A DNA stretch of 64,000 bases. Origin: Verrucosispora sioxanthis. GTDB lineage: Bacteria > Actinomycetota > Actinomycetes > Mycobacteriales > Micromonosporaceae. The position numbers were made by a program, and so were the translations under genes. Location of the stretch: contig NZ_SAIY01000011.1 in the NCBI RefSeq assembly GCF_010560025.1, forward strand, positions 164,331-228,330, read 5' to 3'. A model generated the notes under the pieces. That model was given only the letters and a program-made list of their open reading frames with translations. It was not told where the DNA came from and did not search any database. Positions within the stretch are counted from its first letter, which is position 1, and each line of letters begins with the position of its first letter. Of this stretch, positions 1-8,617 are shown one piece after another.

Positions 1-140
1 ACGGCCGTGAACGTGCCGCGGTGGAACTCCGCGTCGACGCCGGCGAGCGCGGTGACGGCCTGCGGTCCGGAACCATACGTACGGGCGAGCTGTATCACGC
101 GGACCGCCGGGTCGGCGGGGCGTCCAACGCGGACGGACAT
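1..140 (-). CDS. ABC transporter ATP-binding protein, N-terminal part (runs off window)
   Basis: Only the first 46 codons are inside the window. The translation from ATG 140 gives a core (VIQLARTYGSGPQAVTALAG, then a VDAEF..GTFTAV stretch) that matches the start of MacB/LolD-type ATPases just before the Walker A loop. ATG 140 is preceded by GGAGAGG at 9 nt; an in-frame ATG at 179 has no ribosome binding site. It lies downstream of a two-component system and shares an 18-bp palindrome with it, so it is probably the target exporter of that system. Its permease would lie beyond the window edge. The Walker motifs are not visible, so the family call rests on the N-terminus only. Confidence 0.7.
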   Translation of the reverse strand, partial: MSVRVGRPADPAVRVIQLARTYGSGPQAVTALAGVDAEFHRGTFTA

Positions 141-234
141 CTGGACCAACCTCTCCATGTCGTCAGAGGACGATGACATGGAAAACGCTATGGTCAGACG
201 GGCTGCGGGACGATCTAGCGTACTGGCCAACCGG

Positions 235-252
235 GGTACAGCAGGCTGTACC
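235..252. promoter_or_regulatory. Palindromic operator, site 1 (LuxR-type regulator box)
   Basis: GGTACAGCAGGCTGTACC has 7-bp arms around a 4-bp centre. It lies 95 nt upstream of the partial ABC ATPase start. The same element, with one base changed and in opposite orientation, recurs at 2285-2302 upstream of the histidine kinase. The nearest regulator gene (271-933) encodes a NarL/LuxR-type response regulator, the class that binds such dyads; that it binds here is inference. Confidence 0.6.
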
Positions 253-270
253 AATCGCGCGGCGCCGGCA

Positions 271-933
271 TCACCAACTGCGGCGCTGGGCGTCCTCGAG
301 GTAGCGCAGCACCGCCGTCACCCGCCGGTCGGCGCGGTCGTCCGGGGCGAGACCGAGCTTGGCGAAGATGCTGCGGATGTGCTTGTGCACGGCCCCGTCG
401 GTGACGAACAGCCGCTGCGCGATCGCCCCGTTGCCGAGCCCTTCAGCCATCAGGGCAAGCACGTCGCGTTCCCGGCCGCTGAGCCGGGCCAGGGTGCTGT
501 CGGGACGGCTGCGGGCGAACAGCTGGCCGACCACCTCCGGGTCGATCGCCGTACCGCCGTCGGCGACCCGGTGCAGCGCGGTGAGGAACTCCTCGACCCG
601 GCCGACCCGCTCCTTCAGCAGGTAGCCGAGCCGGACCGCGCCGCCGGCGAGCAGGTCGGTGGCGAACGCCTGCTCGACGTACGCCGACAGCACCAGCACC
701 GCGAGGTCGGGTCGACGACGCCGGGCCTCGACGGCGGCCACGATGCCCTCGTCGGTGTGGGTGGGCGGCATCCGGACGTCGACGATCGCGACGTCCGGCC
801 GGAACTCGTCCACGGCGGCCAGGAAGGTCGTCGGTGAGTCGGTGGTGGCGACCACGTCGAGCCCTTCGGCCCGCAGCAGCAGCGACAGACCTTCCCGTAG
901 CAGGGCGTCGTCCTCGGCGATCACGATCCGCAC
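271..933 (-). CDS. NarL/LuxR-family response regulator
   Basis: 220 residues. The N-terminal receiver domain shows the acidic pair EDD near residues 7-9, the phospho-acceptor Asp in VAIVDVRMP near residue 52, and the conserved Lys in YLLKERVG near residue 107. The C-terminal LuxR helix-turn-helix begins at LSGRERDVLALMAEGLGN and continues through IAQRLFVTDGAVHKH to the usual end. It starts at GTG 933 inside the last codons of the kinase gene (13-nt overlap), so the pair is translationally coupled. It probably binds the 18-bp palindromes at 235-252 and 2285-2302 to control its own operon and the adjacent ABC ATPase; that link is inferred from the repeat of the site. Confidence 0.93.
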   Translation of the reverse strand: MRIVIAEDDALLREGLSLLLRAEGLDVVATTDSPTTFLAAVDEFRPDVAIVDVRMPPTHTDEGIVAAVEARRRRPDLAVLVLSAYVEQAFATDLLAGGAVRLGYLLKERVGRVEEFLTALHRVADGGTAIDPEVVGQLFARSRPDSTLARLSGRERDVLALMAEGLGNGAIAQRLFVTDGAVHKHIRSIFAKLGLAPDDRADRRVTAVLRYLEDAQRRSW

Positions 934-2219
934 GGCAACTCCACGAGTAGGGTCGTCGGCCCACCTGGTGGGCTGGTCAGAGTGAACTGGCCGTCGTGGC
1001 CCTGCACCCGCCGCCGGATGCCGGCGATGCCCGAGCCGTGGCCCTCGTCGGCACCGCCCCGACCGTCGTCGACGATCGACACGTACAGCCGGTCGACGCT
1101 GCGCCGCACGGTGACCGCCACCGAGGCGGCACCACTGTGCCGGGCGACGTTGGTCAGCGCCTCAGCGACCACGAAATACGCCGTCGCCTCGACCGACGCG
1201 GCGCATCGGCCCGGGACGTCGACCTCCACCGTGCACGGTACCCCGCAGCCGGCGGCCAGACCGTCGAGCGCCGCGGCGAGTCCACGGTGGTCGAGCACCG
1301 GGGGCAGAATCCCGCGTACGACGCTGCGCAGCTCCGCGAGGGCCTGTTCGGCCGAGTCGTGCGCGCGGTCCAGGATCTCCACCGCCCGCGCCGGATCCCG
1401 GAGCATCGCCCGCCGCGCGGCACCCAGCAGTACGGTGACCGCGACCAGCCGGTTCTGCGCCCCGTCGTGCAGGGACCGCTCGATGCGTCGCAGCTCGGCG
1501 GCGTGCGCGTCCAGCGCGGCCGCCCGGGTGGCGGTCAGCTCGGCGATCCGCAGCGACATGTCGACGTCGCGCGGGGGTGCCAGCAACCGTCGCCCCGGCA
1601 GCGCCTGCAGCCCGGCCAATGGCGGGTTGAGCGCCACGGTCGCGGCGAGCCAACCGACCCCGATCAGCCCCACCACCAGCGCGTCGGGCAACCCGTCGAT
1701 CCGCCAGTCGATGAACCCCGGGCCGCCCGCCTCCGGCGGCAGCACCCAGTAGTAGAGCGGGAACAGCAGGTTCTGCACGGCGGAGATCGGCAGCGACAGC
1801 CCGAGCACCCCCAGGCCGAAACCGACGGTGCCGTGGACGGCCACGAACGCGCACTCGCGTCGAAACCACGGGTCGCGCAGGACGTCGCGCAGGCCGGTGG
1901 GGACCGCCGGCGGCAGGGGCAGGTCGCGGTCCCATCGTGACAGTCGGGCCCGCTCCCGGTTGGCGGCGAGGCGGACCGCCTTCGCCGCCGACGGGACCAC
2001 CGCCAGGCCGATGCCGACCACGCTGGCGAGCGCCACCAGGACCAGGAGCAGTACGGCCGCCAGCGCCAGGATCGACGTGCCGAGGCCGCCGACAAGGTGT
2101 TCGATGGCGTCGACAGACATTCGTAGGCGGCGACGCAGGTACCGCCGCGCCGCCCGCCAAAGCTGCGGGCCCAGTCGTCCCGCAGCGGCCGTAGCGCCAG
2201 CGGCGTCCCTGCGCGGCAT
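921..2219 (-). CDS. Membrane sensor histidine kinase (HisKA_3 type)
   Basis: 432 residues. Several hydrophobic segments occupy the first half (for example ILALAAVLLLVLVALASVVG near residues 47-66 and VVGLIGVGWLAATVAL). The HisKA_3 dimerisation helix carries the phospho-His in RSLHDGAQNRLVAVTVLLG, and an ATPase domain follows with an N-box (AEALTNVARHS) and a glycine box (DDGRGGADEGHGSGIAGIRRR). It partners the response regulator that overlaps its 3' end. ATG 2219 was chosen because GGGAGG lies 6 nt upstream; the longer in-frame extension to 2378 is not protein-like and covers the promoter palindrome. The signal sensed is unknown. Confidence 0.92.
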   Translation of the reverse strand: MPRRDAAGATAAAGRLGPQLWRAARRYLRRRLRMSVDAIEHLVGGLGTSILALAAVLLLVLVALASVVGIGLAVVPSAAKAVRLAANRERARLSRWDRDLPLPPAVPTGLRDVLRDPWFRRECAFVAVHGTVGFGLGVLGLSLPISAVQNLLFPLYYWVLPPEAGGPGFIDWRIDGLPDALVVGLIGVGWLAATVALNPPLAGLQALPGRRLLAPPRDVDMSLRIAELTATRAAALDAHAAELRRIERSLHDGAQNRLVAVTVLLGAARRAMLRDPARAVEILDRAHDSAEQALAELRSVVRGILPPVLDHRGLAAALDGLAAGCGVPCTVEVDVPGRCAASVEATAYFVVAEALTNVARHSGAASVAVTVRRSVDRLYVSIVDDGRGGADEGHGSGIAGIRRRVQGHDGQFTLTSPPGGPTTLLVELPCGS

Positions 2220-2284
2220 CCCGTACCTCCCGGCAGTGACGATAGCGACGCGCAAGGTCGACGCCGACGTGCCGTGGCCCAGAA

Positions 2285-2302
2285 AGTACAGCCTGCTGTA
2301 CC
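2285..2302. promoter_or_regulatory. Palindromic operator, site 2 (upstream of kinase operon)
   Basis: The minus strand reads GGTACAGCAGGCTGTACT, matching site 1 (235-252) at 17 of 18 positions. It lies 66-83 nt upstream of the kinase start, which suits autoregulation of the two-component operon. Confidence 0.6.
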
Positions 2303-2388
2303 AGTCCTGTGGGTGCCCTTGAGACTTGCAGTTGACGCATGGGTCAGGGTTTACGGTCGCGCTCCACTGACCGAACAAGGAGCGTCAC

Positions 2389-3408
2389 GTGCCGTCACTG
2401 CCTTCCGTCCATCGTCAGGTTCAGTTGCTCACAACTCCGGACGGCCTGCCGCGCCCGGAGGACTTCACCGTCGTCGAGGTCCCGGTGCCGCCCCGCGCGT
2501 CCGGCGAGGTCCTGGTCCGCAACCGTGCCTTCCTGGTCTCCGCGGCCCTGCTCCGGACCCTCATCGGCGCGGCCGCGGCGGGACTGCCCGGCCCGCGACC
2601 CGGCGATCCGCTGCCCGGCACCGCGATCGGCGAGGTCGTCGCCGCCCCCGACTCCAGCGGCCTGCGTCCGGGTGAGCTGGTCGGCCACGACCTCGGCTGG
2701 CGCGAGTACGCGGTCGTCCCGGTCGACCGGTGCCGTCGGCTCGGAGACTCGCTACCGGATCCGCTGGCTCACCTGTCGCAGGGCTGGACCGCGTACGCGG
2801 CGCTGACCCGCACCGCCGCCGTCCGTACCGGCGACACGGTGCTCATCACCGGCGCCGCCGGCGCCGTCGGTTCCCTCGCCGGCCAGATCGCCCGTCGTCT
2901 CGGCGCGGCCAGAGTCATCGGCACCACCGGCTCACCGGCGAAGGCCCGCGTCCTGACCACCGAACTCGGCTACGACGCGGTCATCGTTCGCGGAGCGGGA
3001 CCGATCACCACTCAGCTCGCCGACACCGCTCCGGACGGCATCGACGTGGCGCTCGACACCGTCGGCGGCGAACAACTTCAGGCGGCGGTGCACGCCGCCC
3101 GGCCCCACGCCCGCATCGTGCTGATCGGCGCGCTGTCGGCGCAACTCGCCGCCGAGGGCACCGGCACGACCGCCCCGCTGGAACTGGACCTCGTACCCAT
3201 CGTGCTCAAGCGAATCAGCTTGCGCGGGTCCAACGCCGCCGACCACCCCGACGCGCTCGCCGAATGGACGCAGCGGTTCGGCGCCTGGCTGCACACCGGC
3301 AACATCCGGTTTCCGCATACCCGCATCCATGGAATCGACCGGGCCGCCCGAGCGTTCCAGGATGTCGTCGAGGGACGGCACGTCGGCGCCGTCCTCGTGG
3401 AGCTCTGA
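2389..3408 (+). CDS. MDR-superfamily NADP-dependent oxidoreductase (zinc-free quinone reductase-like)
   Basis: 339 residues of the medium-chain dehydrogenase/reductase fold. An N-terminal GroES-like domain is followed by a Rossmann nucleotide-binding region with VLITGAAGAVGSLAGQIARR near residues 150-170, a downstream TTGSPAKA phosphate-binding turn and DVALDTVGGEQL. The catalytic zinc ligands of alcohol dehydrogenases are absent, so it fits the quinone or alkenal/one reductase branch (YfmJ/LTB4DH-like). GTG 2389 is preceded by AAGGAG. A MerR gene starts 15 nt downstream, and the promoter gap holds a small dyad (TGAC-6-GTCA, 2333-2346) that could be its operator. Substrate unknown. Confidence 0.88.
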   Translation: MPSLPSVHRQVQLLTTPDGLPRPEDFTVVEVPVPPRASGEVLVRNRAFLVSAALLRTLIGAAAAGLPGPRPGDPLPGTAIGEVVAAPDSSGLRPGELVGHDLGWREYAVVPVDRCRRLGDSLPDPLAHLSQGWTAYAALTRTAAVRTGDTVLITGAAGAVGSLAGQIARRLGAARVIGTTGSPAKARVLTTELGYDAVIVRGAGPITTQLADTAPDGIDVALDTVGGEQLQAAVHAARPHARIVLIGALSAQLAAEGTGTTAPLELDLVPIVLKRISLRGSNAADHPDALAEWTQRFGAWLHTGNIRFPHTRIHGIDRAARAFQDVVEGRHVGAVLVEL

Positions 3409-3423
3409 CAGTCGGGAGGCACG

Positions 3424-3834
3424 ATGCGTATCGGTGACGCCGCGGCGGCAGCGGGCACCACCCCGCGGGCGTTGCGCTTCTACGAACAGCGAGGACTGCT
3501 GCCGCCACCGATACGCACCCGCACCGGGCAACGGACCTACCGCAATGCCGACGTGGCCCGAGTGAAGATCATCCGTGAGTTGCTGTCGCTCGGCCTGACC
3601 GTCGACGACATCGCCACCCTCAGCGACCATCTTCATCTGCTCGACGGCGACACTCTGCCCGAACACACTGTTCCCGACCGCATCCGGCTGCCTCAGGCGA
3701 GTGAGATGTTCCGCCGCCGGTTGGAGATCATCGACGAGCACATCGCACGGCTGACCCGACTGCGGCAACTGCTGTCCGTCTGCCACGCCCAGTTGGCCGA
3801 GCAGGCGCCGCCCGCGACGGTGGACACCCATTGA
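3424..3834 (+). CDS. MerR-family transcriptional regulator
   Basis: 136 residues. The winged helix-turn-helix is typical of MerR: RIGDAAAAAGTTPRALRFYE at the start, then QRGLLPPP and the wing residues RTYRNADVARV. A dimerisation coiled coil follows (EMFRRRLEIIDEHIARLTRL). There is no cysteine-based metal site in the helix-turn-helix part, so it belongs to the effector or redox-insensitive branch. GGGAGG precedes ATG 3424. It follows the oxidoreductase at 15 nt and is probably its regulator, sensing a toxic small molecule that the enzyme detoxifies; this is inference from gene order. Confidence 0.9.
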   Translation: MRIGDAAAAAGTTPRALRFYEQRGLLPPPIRTRTGQRTYRNADVARVKIIRELLSLGLTVDDIATLSDHLHLLDGDTLPEHTVPDRIRLPQASEMFRRRLEIIDEHIARLTRLRQLLSVCHAQLAEQAPPATVDTH

Positions 3835-3957
3835 CCCGCTCTTCCTGCGCTGATCTGAGCGAGCCCGCCTACCAGGTGATTCGCTTCCTGGACGCTCGCG
3901 AGGGATGCCCGTCGCACGAGCAACCAACCGACCACGAGGGCATGTGACCATGTCGGG

Positions 3958-4398
3958 GTGATCGCCGTGGAGTTCGACGCACCCGTTGATGCGCCAATGC
4001 AGGTCACCGGGTTCGAGTTGGGACACGTCAGCCTGCGCTGGGACGGTGGATCCCACAGTTCCCGCCAGCTCGGGTCCCGCGGGTTGCTGATGGTGTATCT
4101 CGCCGCAGCGGACATGCTCAACGGCGTTGCGACCCTGGCGGCGGGCCGCGACGCCAGCTACGTGTTGACCGGCGCCTCCAGCGGCTGGAGTTTCGCGGTG
4201 CGCCGTACCCGCCGTCATGGACTGCAGCTGAGCACGCCCGCCGGACGGCTGCTCTGCCACAGCTCCGAGGCTGACTACGCAACAGCAGTCTGGCGCGGCA
4301 CCGAACGATTGCTGACAGCCCGCACGCCGATCGACGGCGGACCCATGGCCGACCTGCAGGCCGCCATCGCCGCTTTCCCGGACGCCTACCGACGCTGA
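3958..4398 (+). CDS. Hypothetical protein, 146 aa
   Basis: Not recognised. The frame has the codon pattern of its neighbours (C/G at third positions) and contains a soluble, mixed alpha/beta sequence with conserved-looking blocks such as HVSLRWDGGSHSSRQLGSRG and a C-terminal ADLQAAIAAFPDAYRR. No signal peptide and no membrane segment. GTG 3958 is used here; an in-frame GTG at 3967 is also possible and neither has a strong ribosome binding site. The opposite strand is also open over this stretch but its product is low-complexity and not protein-like. Confidence 0.5.
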   Translation: MIAVEFDAPVDAPMQVTGFELGHVSLRWDGGSHSSRQLGSRGLLMVYLAAADMLNGVATLAAGRDASYVLTGASSGWSFAVRRTRRHGLQLSTPAGRLLCHSSEADYATAVWRGTERLLTARTPIDGGPMADLQAAIAAFPDAYRR

Positions 4399-4573
4399 CG
4401 CGTCCATCAATCGTCGTGACCGAGCCACCGATGGCCGGATCGCGACCGGTGCGGTGATCCGTGTGCGTCACGGCATGATCATCGTCGCGACCGATGGCGG
4501 GCGCGTACTCCGCCGGGGGTCACTGCACCGGGACCGTTCGTGGGCCGTCCGGTCCAGGCGCAGGACCTGCGTG

Positions 4574-7108
4574 TCAGCGGTCCCGGCCCGCCAGCTCGAG
4601 CACGGGCACCCGGGAGACGCGGAACGCGGGCCACGCCGCAGCGACGATGCCGGCTGCGACCGCGATGACGAGCGTCACCGCGAGACGGGACCACGGTACG
4701 ACGACGGACGGGATCTCCGCGCCACCGGTGACGTCGATCAGCGCCCAACCGAAGCCGACTGCGACGGCGATACCGATCGATGCTGCCACGAACGACAGGA
4801 GAGCCACCTCGAGCCGCACGATTCGACGCAGCTCTCGGCGAGTCGCGCCGACCGCTCGCAGCAGCCCGAGCTCTCCTGAGCGTTCATTGATCGCGAGCGC
4901 CGTGGTGTTGGCGACTCCGAGCAGCGCGATCAAGCTCGCCAGGATGAGCATCCCGTCGATGAAATTCCCGAACGCGGCGATCTCGCTCCCGCTGTCGGCG
5001 ACGTGTTCCGCCCGGGTCTCGAAGAACGACCCGGGCGTGGCTCGGACCAGCGCCCTCACGTCTTCCTCGGCGTCCGCGACCACGCCGTCGGCCAGGTCGA
5101 CGAACAACAGAGCGTCGAGCAGACGACCGACCGAGGCGTGGAGTGTCGCACGGTCGACGAAGTACAGAGGGGCTTCGAAGCCGCCGGTGCTCCTCGCGAC
5201 CACGGCAACGATCGGCGCCTCGAGTGTCGAGCGTTCGAATTCGATCGCGAGGGTGCTGCCGAGCAGCGTCGGGTCGTCGCCGACCACGGCCACGCCCCCC
5301 TCGCTCAGGTCGGCGAGGTCGCCGGCGATCGGGTCGAGGTCGAACGTGGTGGACAGTGTTGTCGGGTCGATGCCGCCGATCGCCTCGGCTTTTCCTGCCA
5401 CGATCCCTTCAGCGGTCGACAGCGCAGCGACGGCGTCGACGTCGGGCAACGCTGCGATCCGGCCGGCCAGGGTGGGGTCGATCGTCGGGAAGTCGGGGGT
5501 CGCCGACGTGACCACCACGTCCGCCTGAAGTCCTTCACGAACGTCCGTCCCGACCGCGCTCGTCAGCGAGCTCGCGAAGATCGCGAACATCGTCACCATC
5601 GCGGTGCCGAGCATGAGCGCGAGCGCCGTCGACGCCGATCGGCGGGGGCTCGCAGCCAGGTTGCCCGCTGCGATCGCGCCACACACACCGGCGACCCGGC
5701 GGGCCATCTGAGCGCTCCCACGCGCTGCGGCGGTCACGAGCGCCGGGCCGCACAGCACGAGCGCCGGGACGATGGCAACGACGAGTACGGCCCACGTCGC
5801 GCTCGAGCGCACCACAGCCAAAGTTCCTCCAGCGATCGCCGCCGCGGCGAGCACGAGCCCGCTCGCAGTTCGCGCCGGGCTCACGACCCGGGGTTCCGCC
5901 GCGCTCTCGCGCAGCGCCTCGATCGGTGGTGTCGCCGCCGCACGGCGAGCCGGGATCCATGCCGAGAGGATCGTTGCGCCGATACCGACGGTCGCGGCGA
6001 CCGCGATCGAGGTCGTGCTCACGATCGACGGACCGGTGAGCAATGTGATCCCGGCGAGTCCGACGAGCCAACGCAGCGCGCCCACTCCCGCGACCCCGCA
6101 CACGAGGCCGACGAGCGTGGCGATCGTCCCGACGAGCGCGGCCTCGATCACCACTCCGCCGAGCAGTTGGCGTCGTTCCGCACCGATCGCACGCAGCAGC
6201 CCCGACTCCCGTCGGCGGCGGGCGACGGTGAGCGCGAACGTGTTGAAGATGATCGTCACACCGATCAAGACCGCGATCACGGCGAAGGCCAGGAGGAACA
6301 CGGTCAGGAACTGCAGCGGTGACGTCGCGGCGTCCTGCATCGTCCGGATGTGGTCGGGTCCGTCGATGACCTCGGCATCGGTCAGCGCCGACAATCGGCC
6401 GAGCACCTCGGCGCGGTCAGCGCCCTCCGCGATGTCGACGAGCACCTCCGTCGGCGCCGCGGTGTCGAGCCAGGCGGACACCGCTCCGTCGGGCAACAGC
6501 ACCGTTCGCTGCAGCGGTGCCGCATCCGCCGACGCGAACGTCGCGACACCGGTGATGGTCGCGTCGTACATCCCCGTCGTGGTCAGCACCTGTACGACGT
6601 CACCCGGAGCCAAACCTGCGTCATCGGCGAGCGATCGGTCGATCACGATTTCGCCGACCTCGGTCGGTGGTCGCCCGCTCGCGAGCCGGAACGGATTGAG
6701 CACCGGGTCGGCGACCCAGTTGCGACCCACGTCGCTCGCCGTGCCGGTTCCGACTGACGATCCGTCGACGACCAGCTTCGCGAAGCCGACCCATTGCGAG
6801 GCGGCCCCGTCGACGCCATCGACCGTGGCCACGCGCTCGGTGATGTCGGGATCCAGTGACCGCCGAACCGACCTTTCCGGATCTCCCGGCCCTCCCCCGG
6901 GCTCGCCGAGCACGACGCCCTGCACCACGGCGTCCGTCCCGGCCAACGCTTCGGCGATGTCACCGGCCGCTCGGCCACGCATCGAGTCGGACAGCACCAG
7001 CGTCGCGACGAGGAACGCCACCGACAGCATGATCGCCGTGCCCGTCAGCACGAGCCGACCCCGACTCGCGAGCACGCTTCGAGCCGCACTCCGCATCATC
7101 TGGCTCAT
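4574..7108 (-). CDS. ABC transporter permease, FtsX/MacB type (two FtsX domains)
   Basis: 844 residues. An N-terminal helix (LVLTGTAIMLSVAFLVATLV) is followed by a large extracytoplasmic domain, a three-helix FtsX domain near residues 265-400 (FNTFALTVARRRRESGLLRA is the conserved cytoplasmic motif), a single helix pair near 415-460, a second extracytoplasmic domain, and a second FtsX domain near 720-840 with the matching motif ALAINERSGELGLLRAVGAT. This layout is that of exporters for lipids, lipoproteins or peptides. Its start overlaps the stop of the ATPase gene by 4 nt (ATGA). Base usage is rich in CGATCG-like strings and appears less GC-extreme than neighbouring genes, which may mean transfer from another lineage. 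Confidence 0.92.
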   Translation of the reverse strand: MSQMMRSAARSVLASRGRLVLTGTAIMLSVAFLVATLVLSDSMRGRAAGDIAEALAGTDAVVQGVVLGEPGGGPGDPERSVRRSLDPDITERVATVDGVDGAASQWVGFAKLVVDGSSVGTGTASDVGRNWVADPVLNPFRLASGRPPTEVGEIVIDRSLADDAGLAPGDVVQVLTTTGMYDATITGVATFASADAAPLQRTVLLPDGAVSAWLDTAAPTEVLVDIAEGADRAEVLGRLSALTDAEVIDGPDHIRTMQDAATSPLQFLTVFLLAFAVIAVLIGVTIIFNTFALTVARRRRESGLLRAIGAERRQLLGGVVIEAALVGTIATLVGLVCGVAGVGALRWLVGLAGITLLTGPSIVSTTSIAVAATVGIGATILSAWIPARRAAATPPIEALRESAAEPRVVSPARTASGLVLAAAAIAGGTLAVVRSSATWAVLVVAIVPALVLCGPALVTAAARGSAQMARRVAGVCGAIAAGNLAASPRRSASTALALMLGTAMVTMFAIFASSLTSAVGTDVREGLQADVVVTSATPDFPTIDPTLAGRIAALPDVDAVAALSTAEGIVAGKAEAIGGIDPTTLSTTFDLDPIAGDLADLSEGGVAVVGDDPTLLGSTLAIEFERSTLEAPIVAVVARSTGGFEAPLYFVDRATLHASVGRLLDALLFVDLADGVVADAEEDVRALVRATPGSFFETRAEHVADSGSEIAAFGNFIDGMLILASLIALLGVANTTALAINERSGELGLLRAVGATRRELRRIVRLEVALLSFVAASIGIAVAVGFGWALIDVTGGAEIPSVVVPWSRLAVTLVIAVAAGIVAAAWPAFRVSRVPVLELAGRDR

Positions 7109-7887
7109 CGCCCCAGGCGCTTCATCACGTCAAGCACCGAACCGGCCGACGGATGATCCATCACGTCGTGCACTCGGCCGTCGACGACGAACACGACACG
7201 GTCCGCCCAGGCAGCGGCGTTGGGATCGTGCGTGACCATCACGATCGACTGGTGATGCAGATCGACCGCTGATCGCAGGAATCCGAGGATCTCCTGTCCA
7301 GACCGCGTGTCGAGGTTGCCGGTGGGCTCGTCGGCGAAAACCACCTGTGGCTGGGCGACCAGCGCCCGGGCGACGGCGACTCGCTGTTGCTGGCCACCCG
7401 AGAGCTCCGTCGGCCGATGATGCATGCGGTCACCGAGGCGCAGCAGCGCCACGACCTGATCGAGCACTGCGACATTCGGCCGGCGTCCCGACAACGCCAA
7501 CGGCAGGCAGATGTTCTCCTCGGCCGTGAGCGTCGCCACGAGATTGAACGCCTGGAACACGAACCCGATCCGTTCGCGGCGAAGCCTGGTCAACTCGCGG
7601 TCGTTGAGCGCCGACAGATCGGTGTCGCCGACGAACGCGCGGCCCGACGTCAGTTGATCCAGCCCGGCGGCGCAGTGCATCATCGTCGACTTTCCCGAAC
7701 CCGACGGTCCCATCACAGCCGTGAACTTCCCCGCCGGGAACGTGATGGTGACGTCGTCGAGCGCGACGACGGCCGACCGACCGGAGCCGTATCGCTTGAC
7801 GGCGCCGACGAGCATGGCCGCAGCGTCGGCTGACGGCGCGCTCCCGGACTGCCGATCGACGACCGTGGAATCTGGACGTGCGGACAC
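7105..7887 (-). CDS. ABC transporter ATP-binding protein (MacB/LolD type)
   Basis: 260 residues. Walker A GPSGSGKST, Q-loop VFQAFNLV, signature LSGGQQQRVAVARAL, Walker B VVFADEPTGNLD and the switch His in VMVTHDPNAAAWA are all intact, so this is an active ATPase of the exporter subclass that pairs with FtsX permeases. GTG 7887 follows GGAGG closely; an upstream TTG at 7935 in the same frame would add 16 residues without a ribosome binding site. It is coupled (ATGA) to the permease gene. Together they form a two-gene exporter whose substrate cannot be told from sequence. Confidence 0.92.
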   Translation of the reverse strand: MSARPDSTVVDRQSGSAPSADAAAMLVGAVKRYGSGRSAVVALDDVTITFPAGKFTAVMGPSGSGKSTMMHCAAGLDQLTSGRAFVGDTDLSALNDRELTRLRRERIGFVFQAFNLVATLTAEENICLPLALSGRRPNVAVLDQVVALLRLGDRMHHRPTELSGGQQQRVAVARALVAQPQVVFADEPTGNLDTRSGQEILGFLRSAVDLHHQSIVMVTHDPNAAAWADRVVFVVDGRVHDVMDHPSAGSVLDVMKRLGR

Positions 7888-7953
7888 GAGACCTCCGATG
7901 AGTGGTTGATCAGGGTTTGTAAGGGGATCCGACAAGTGGCTTCGCCTACTTAC

Positions 7954-8078
7954 GGGTTGCGTCGCTTGTCTGAGGCCTAGTGATACGCAGCGAACCTGAG
8001 GCGACCGTTAATGCGGCGCTCAGGCCGGGTGGCCGAATCAGGTGCCCAGCGCACCCACCAGCGTGGTGGCTTCGAGGT
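7954..8078. repeat. 125-bp inverted repeat, left copy
   Basis: This stretch is the near-perfect reverse complement of 9973-10097; scattered single-base differences leave more than 90 percent identity by eye. The two copies flank the PAP2 phosphatase gene and the lipoprotein-like remnant. The repeat contains no open frame with a ribosome binding site and does not look like a transposase end. It could be the scar of a local duplication-inversion. Confidence 0.8.
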
Positions 8079-8188
8079 TTGTCCGGCAGAGCACCAAGTC
8101 CCGCTGGTGGCGGATGAAAGATCGCCCCGGTCCACCCGGACGTGTGGGAGTACGACGTCGGCGGCTTGTGCACCGTTCGTCACTGTTC

Positions 8189-8350
8189 TTAACAGTGGTA
8201 CTCGTCCGTGCCGCCCTCCGGCGGCACGATCCGGTCGCGGCCGGCGCCGAACTGTTGTCGGCGCCGGCCGCAGGCGACGACAGCGAACGCCGTCGCCAGC
8301 GCAACGGTGGCCGCCCCGAACCTCCGCAGTGGGCTGTCAAGCCTCGTCAT
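8189..8350 (-). pseudogene. Small lipoprotein-like remnant (53 codons)
   Basis: From ATG 8350 the minus strand encodes MTRLDSPLRRFGAATVALAT followed by AFAVVACG, a convincing lipoprotein signal with lipobox VVAC. After the Cys the sequence turns Arg-rich, whereas a neighbouring frame reads ADNSSAPAATGS, the usual linker of such lipoproteins. This suggests a frameshift directly after the signal. There is no clear ribosome binding site. It may also be a genuine small peptide; the stretch 7888-8188 on its left otherwise holds only the inverted repeat. Confidence 0.35.
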
Positions 8351-8461
8351 GGCCTGAACGCCAGGCCCGATTCCGTCCTGTTTCGTCGTACTGCGGTCGT
8401 CATCCTCGGCCGAGCGGCGGTACCACGGTGCCACTTCACCTTCACCGCCCCGCACGTCCAT

Positions 8462-8617
8462 TAATCGTCGTCTCAGGTTCGCTCGGTACGAAGCCGGCAT
8501 CGGACAAGCGATGTAACTCGTACCTGGAGGCCATTGATGGCAGTCGACGTGGCGACGTGCGGGGAAGCGCCGCCCGGTCGGCTGGCCGGCCGGTGGGTGC
8601 CGCTGCTGGTCGTCGCG
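8462..8617 (+). repeat. Direct repeat, copy 1 (promoter and 5' end of PAP2 gene)
   Basis: This segment, covering the leader and the first codons of the PAP2 gene, is repeated at 10041-10196 with a few small indels. Both copies carry the ribosome binding region, an ATG and the codons for MAVD followed by a conserved RLAGRWVP. Confidence 0.75.

Noticed and set aside
2932..4428. Long open frame on the minus strand antisense to the oxidoreductase, MerR and hypothetical genes
   Set aside because: Product is Gln/Arg/Gly-rich without domain motifs or ribosome binding site; it is the antisense shadow of GC-rich coding DNA.
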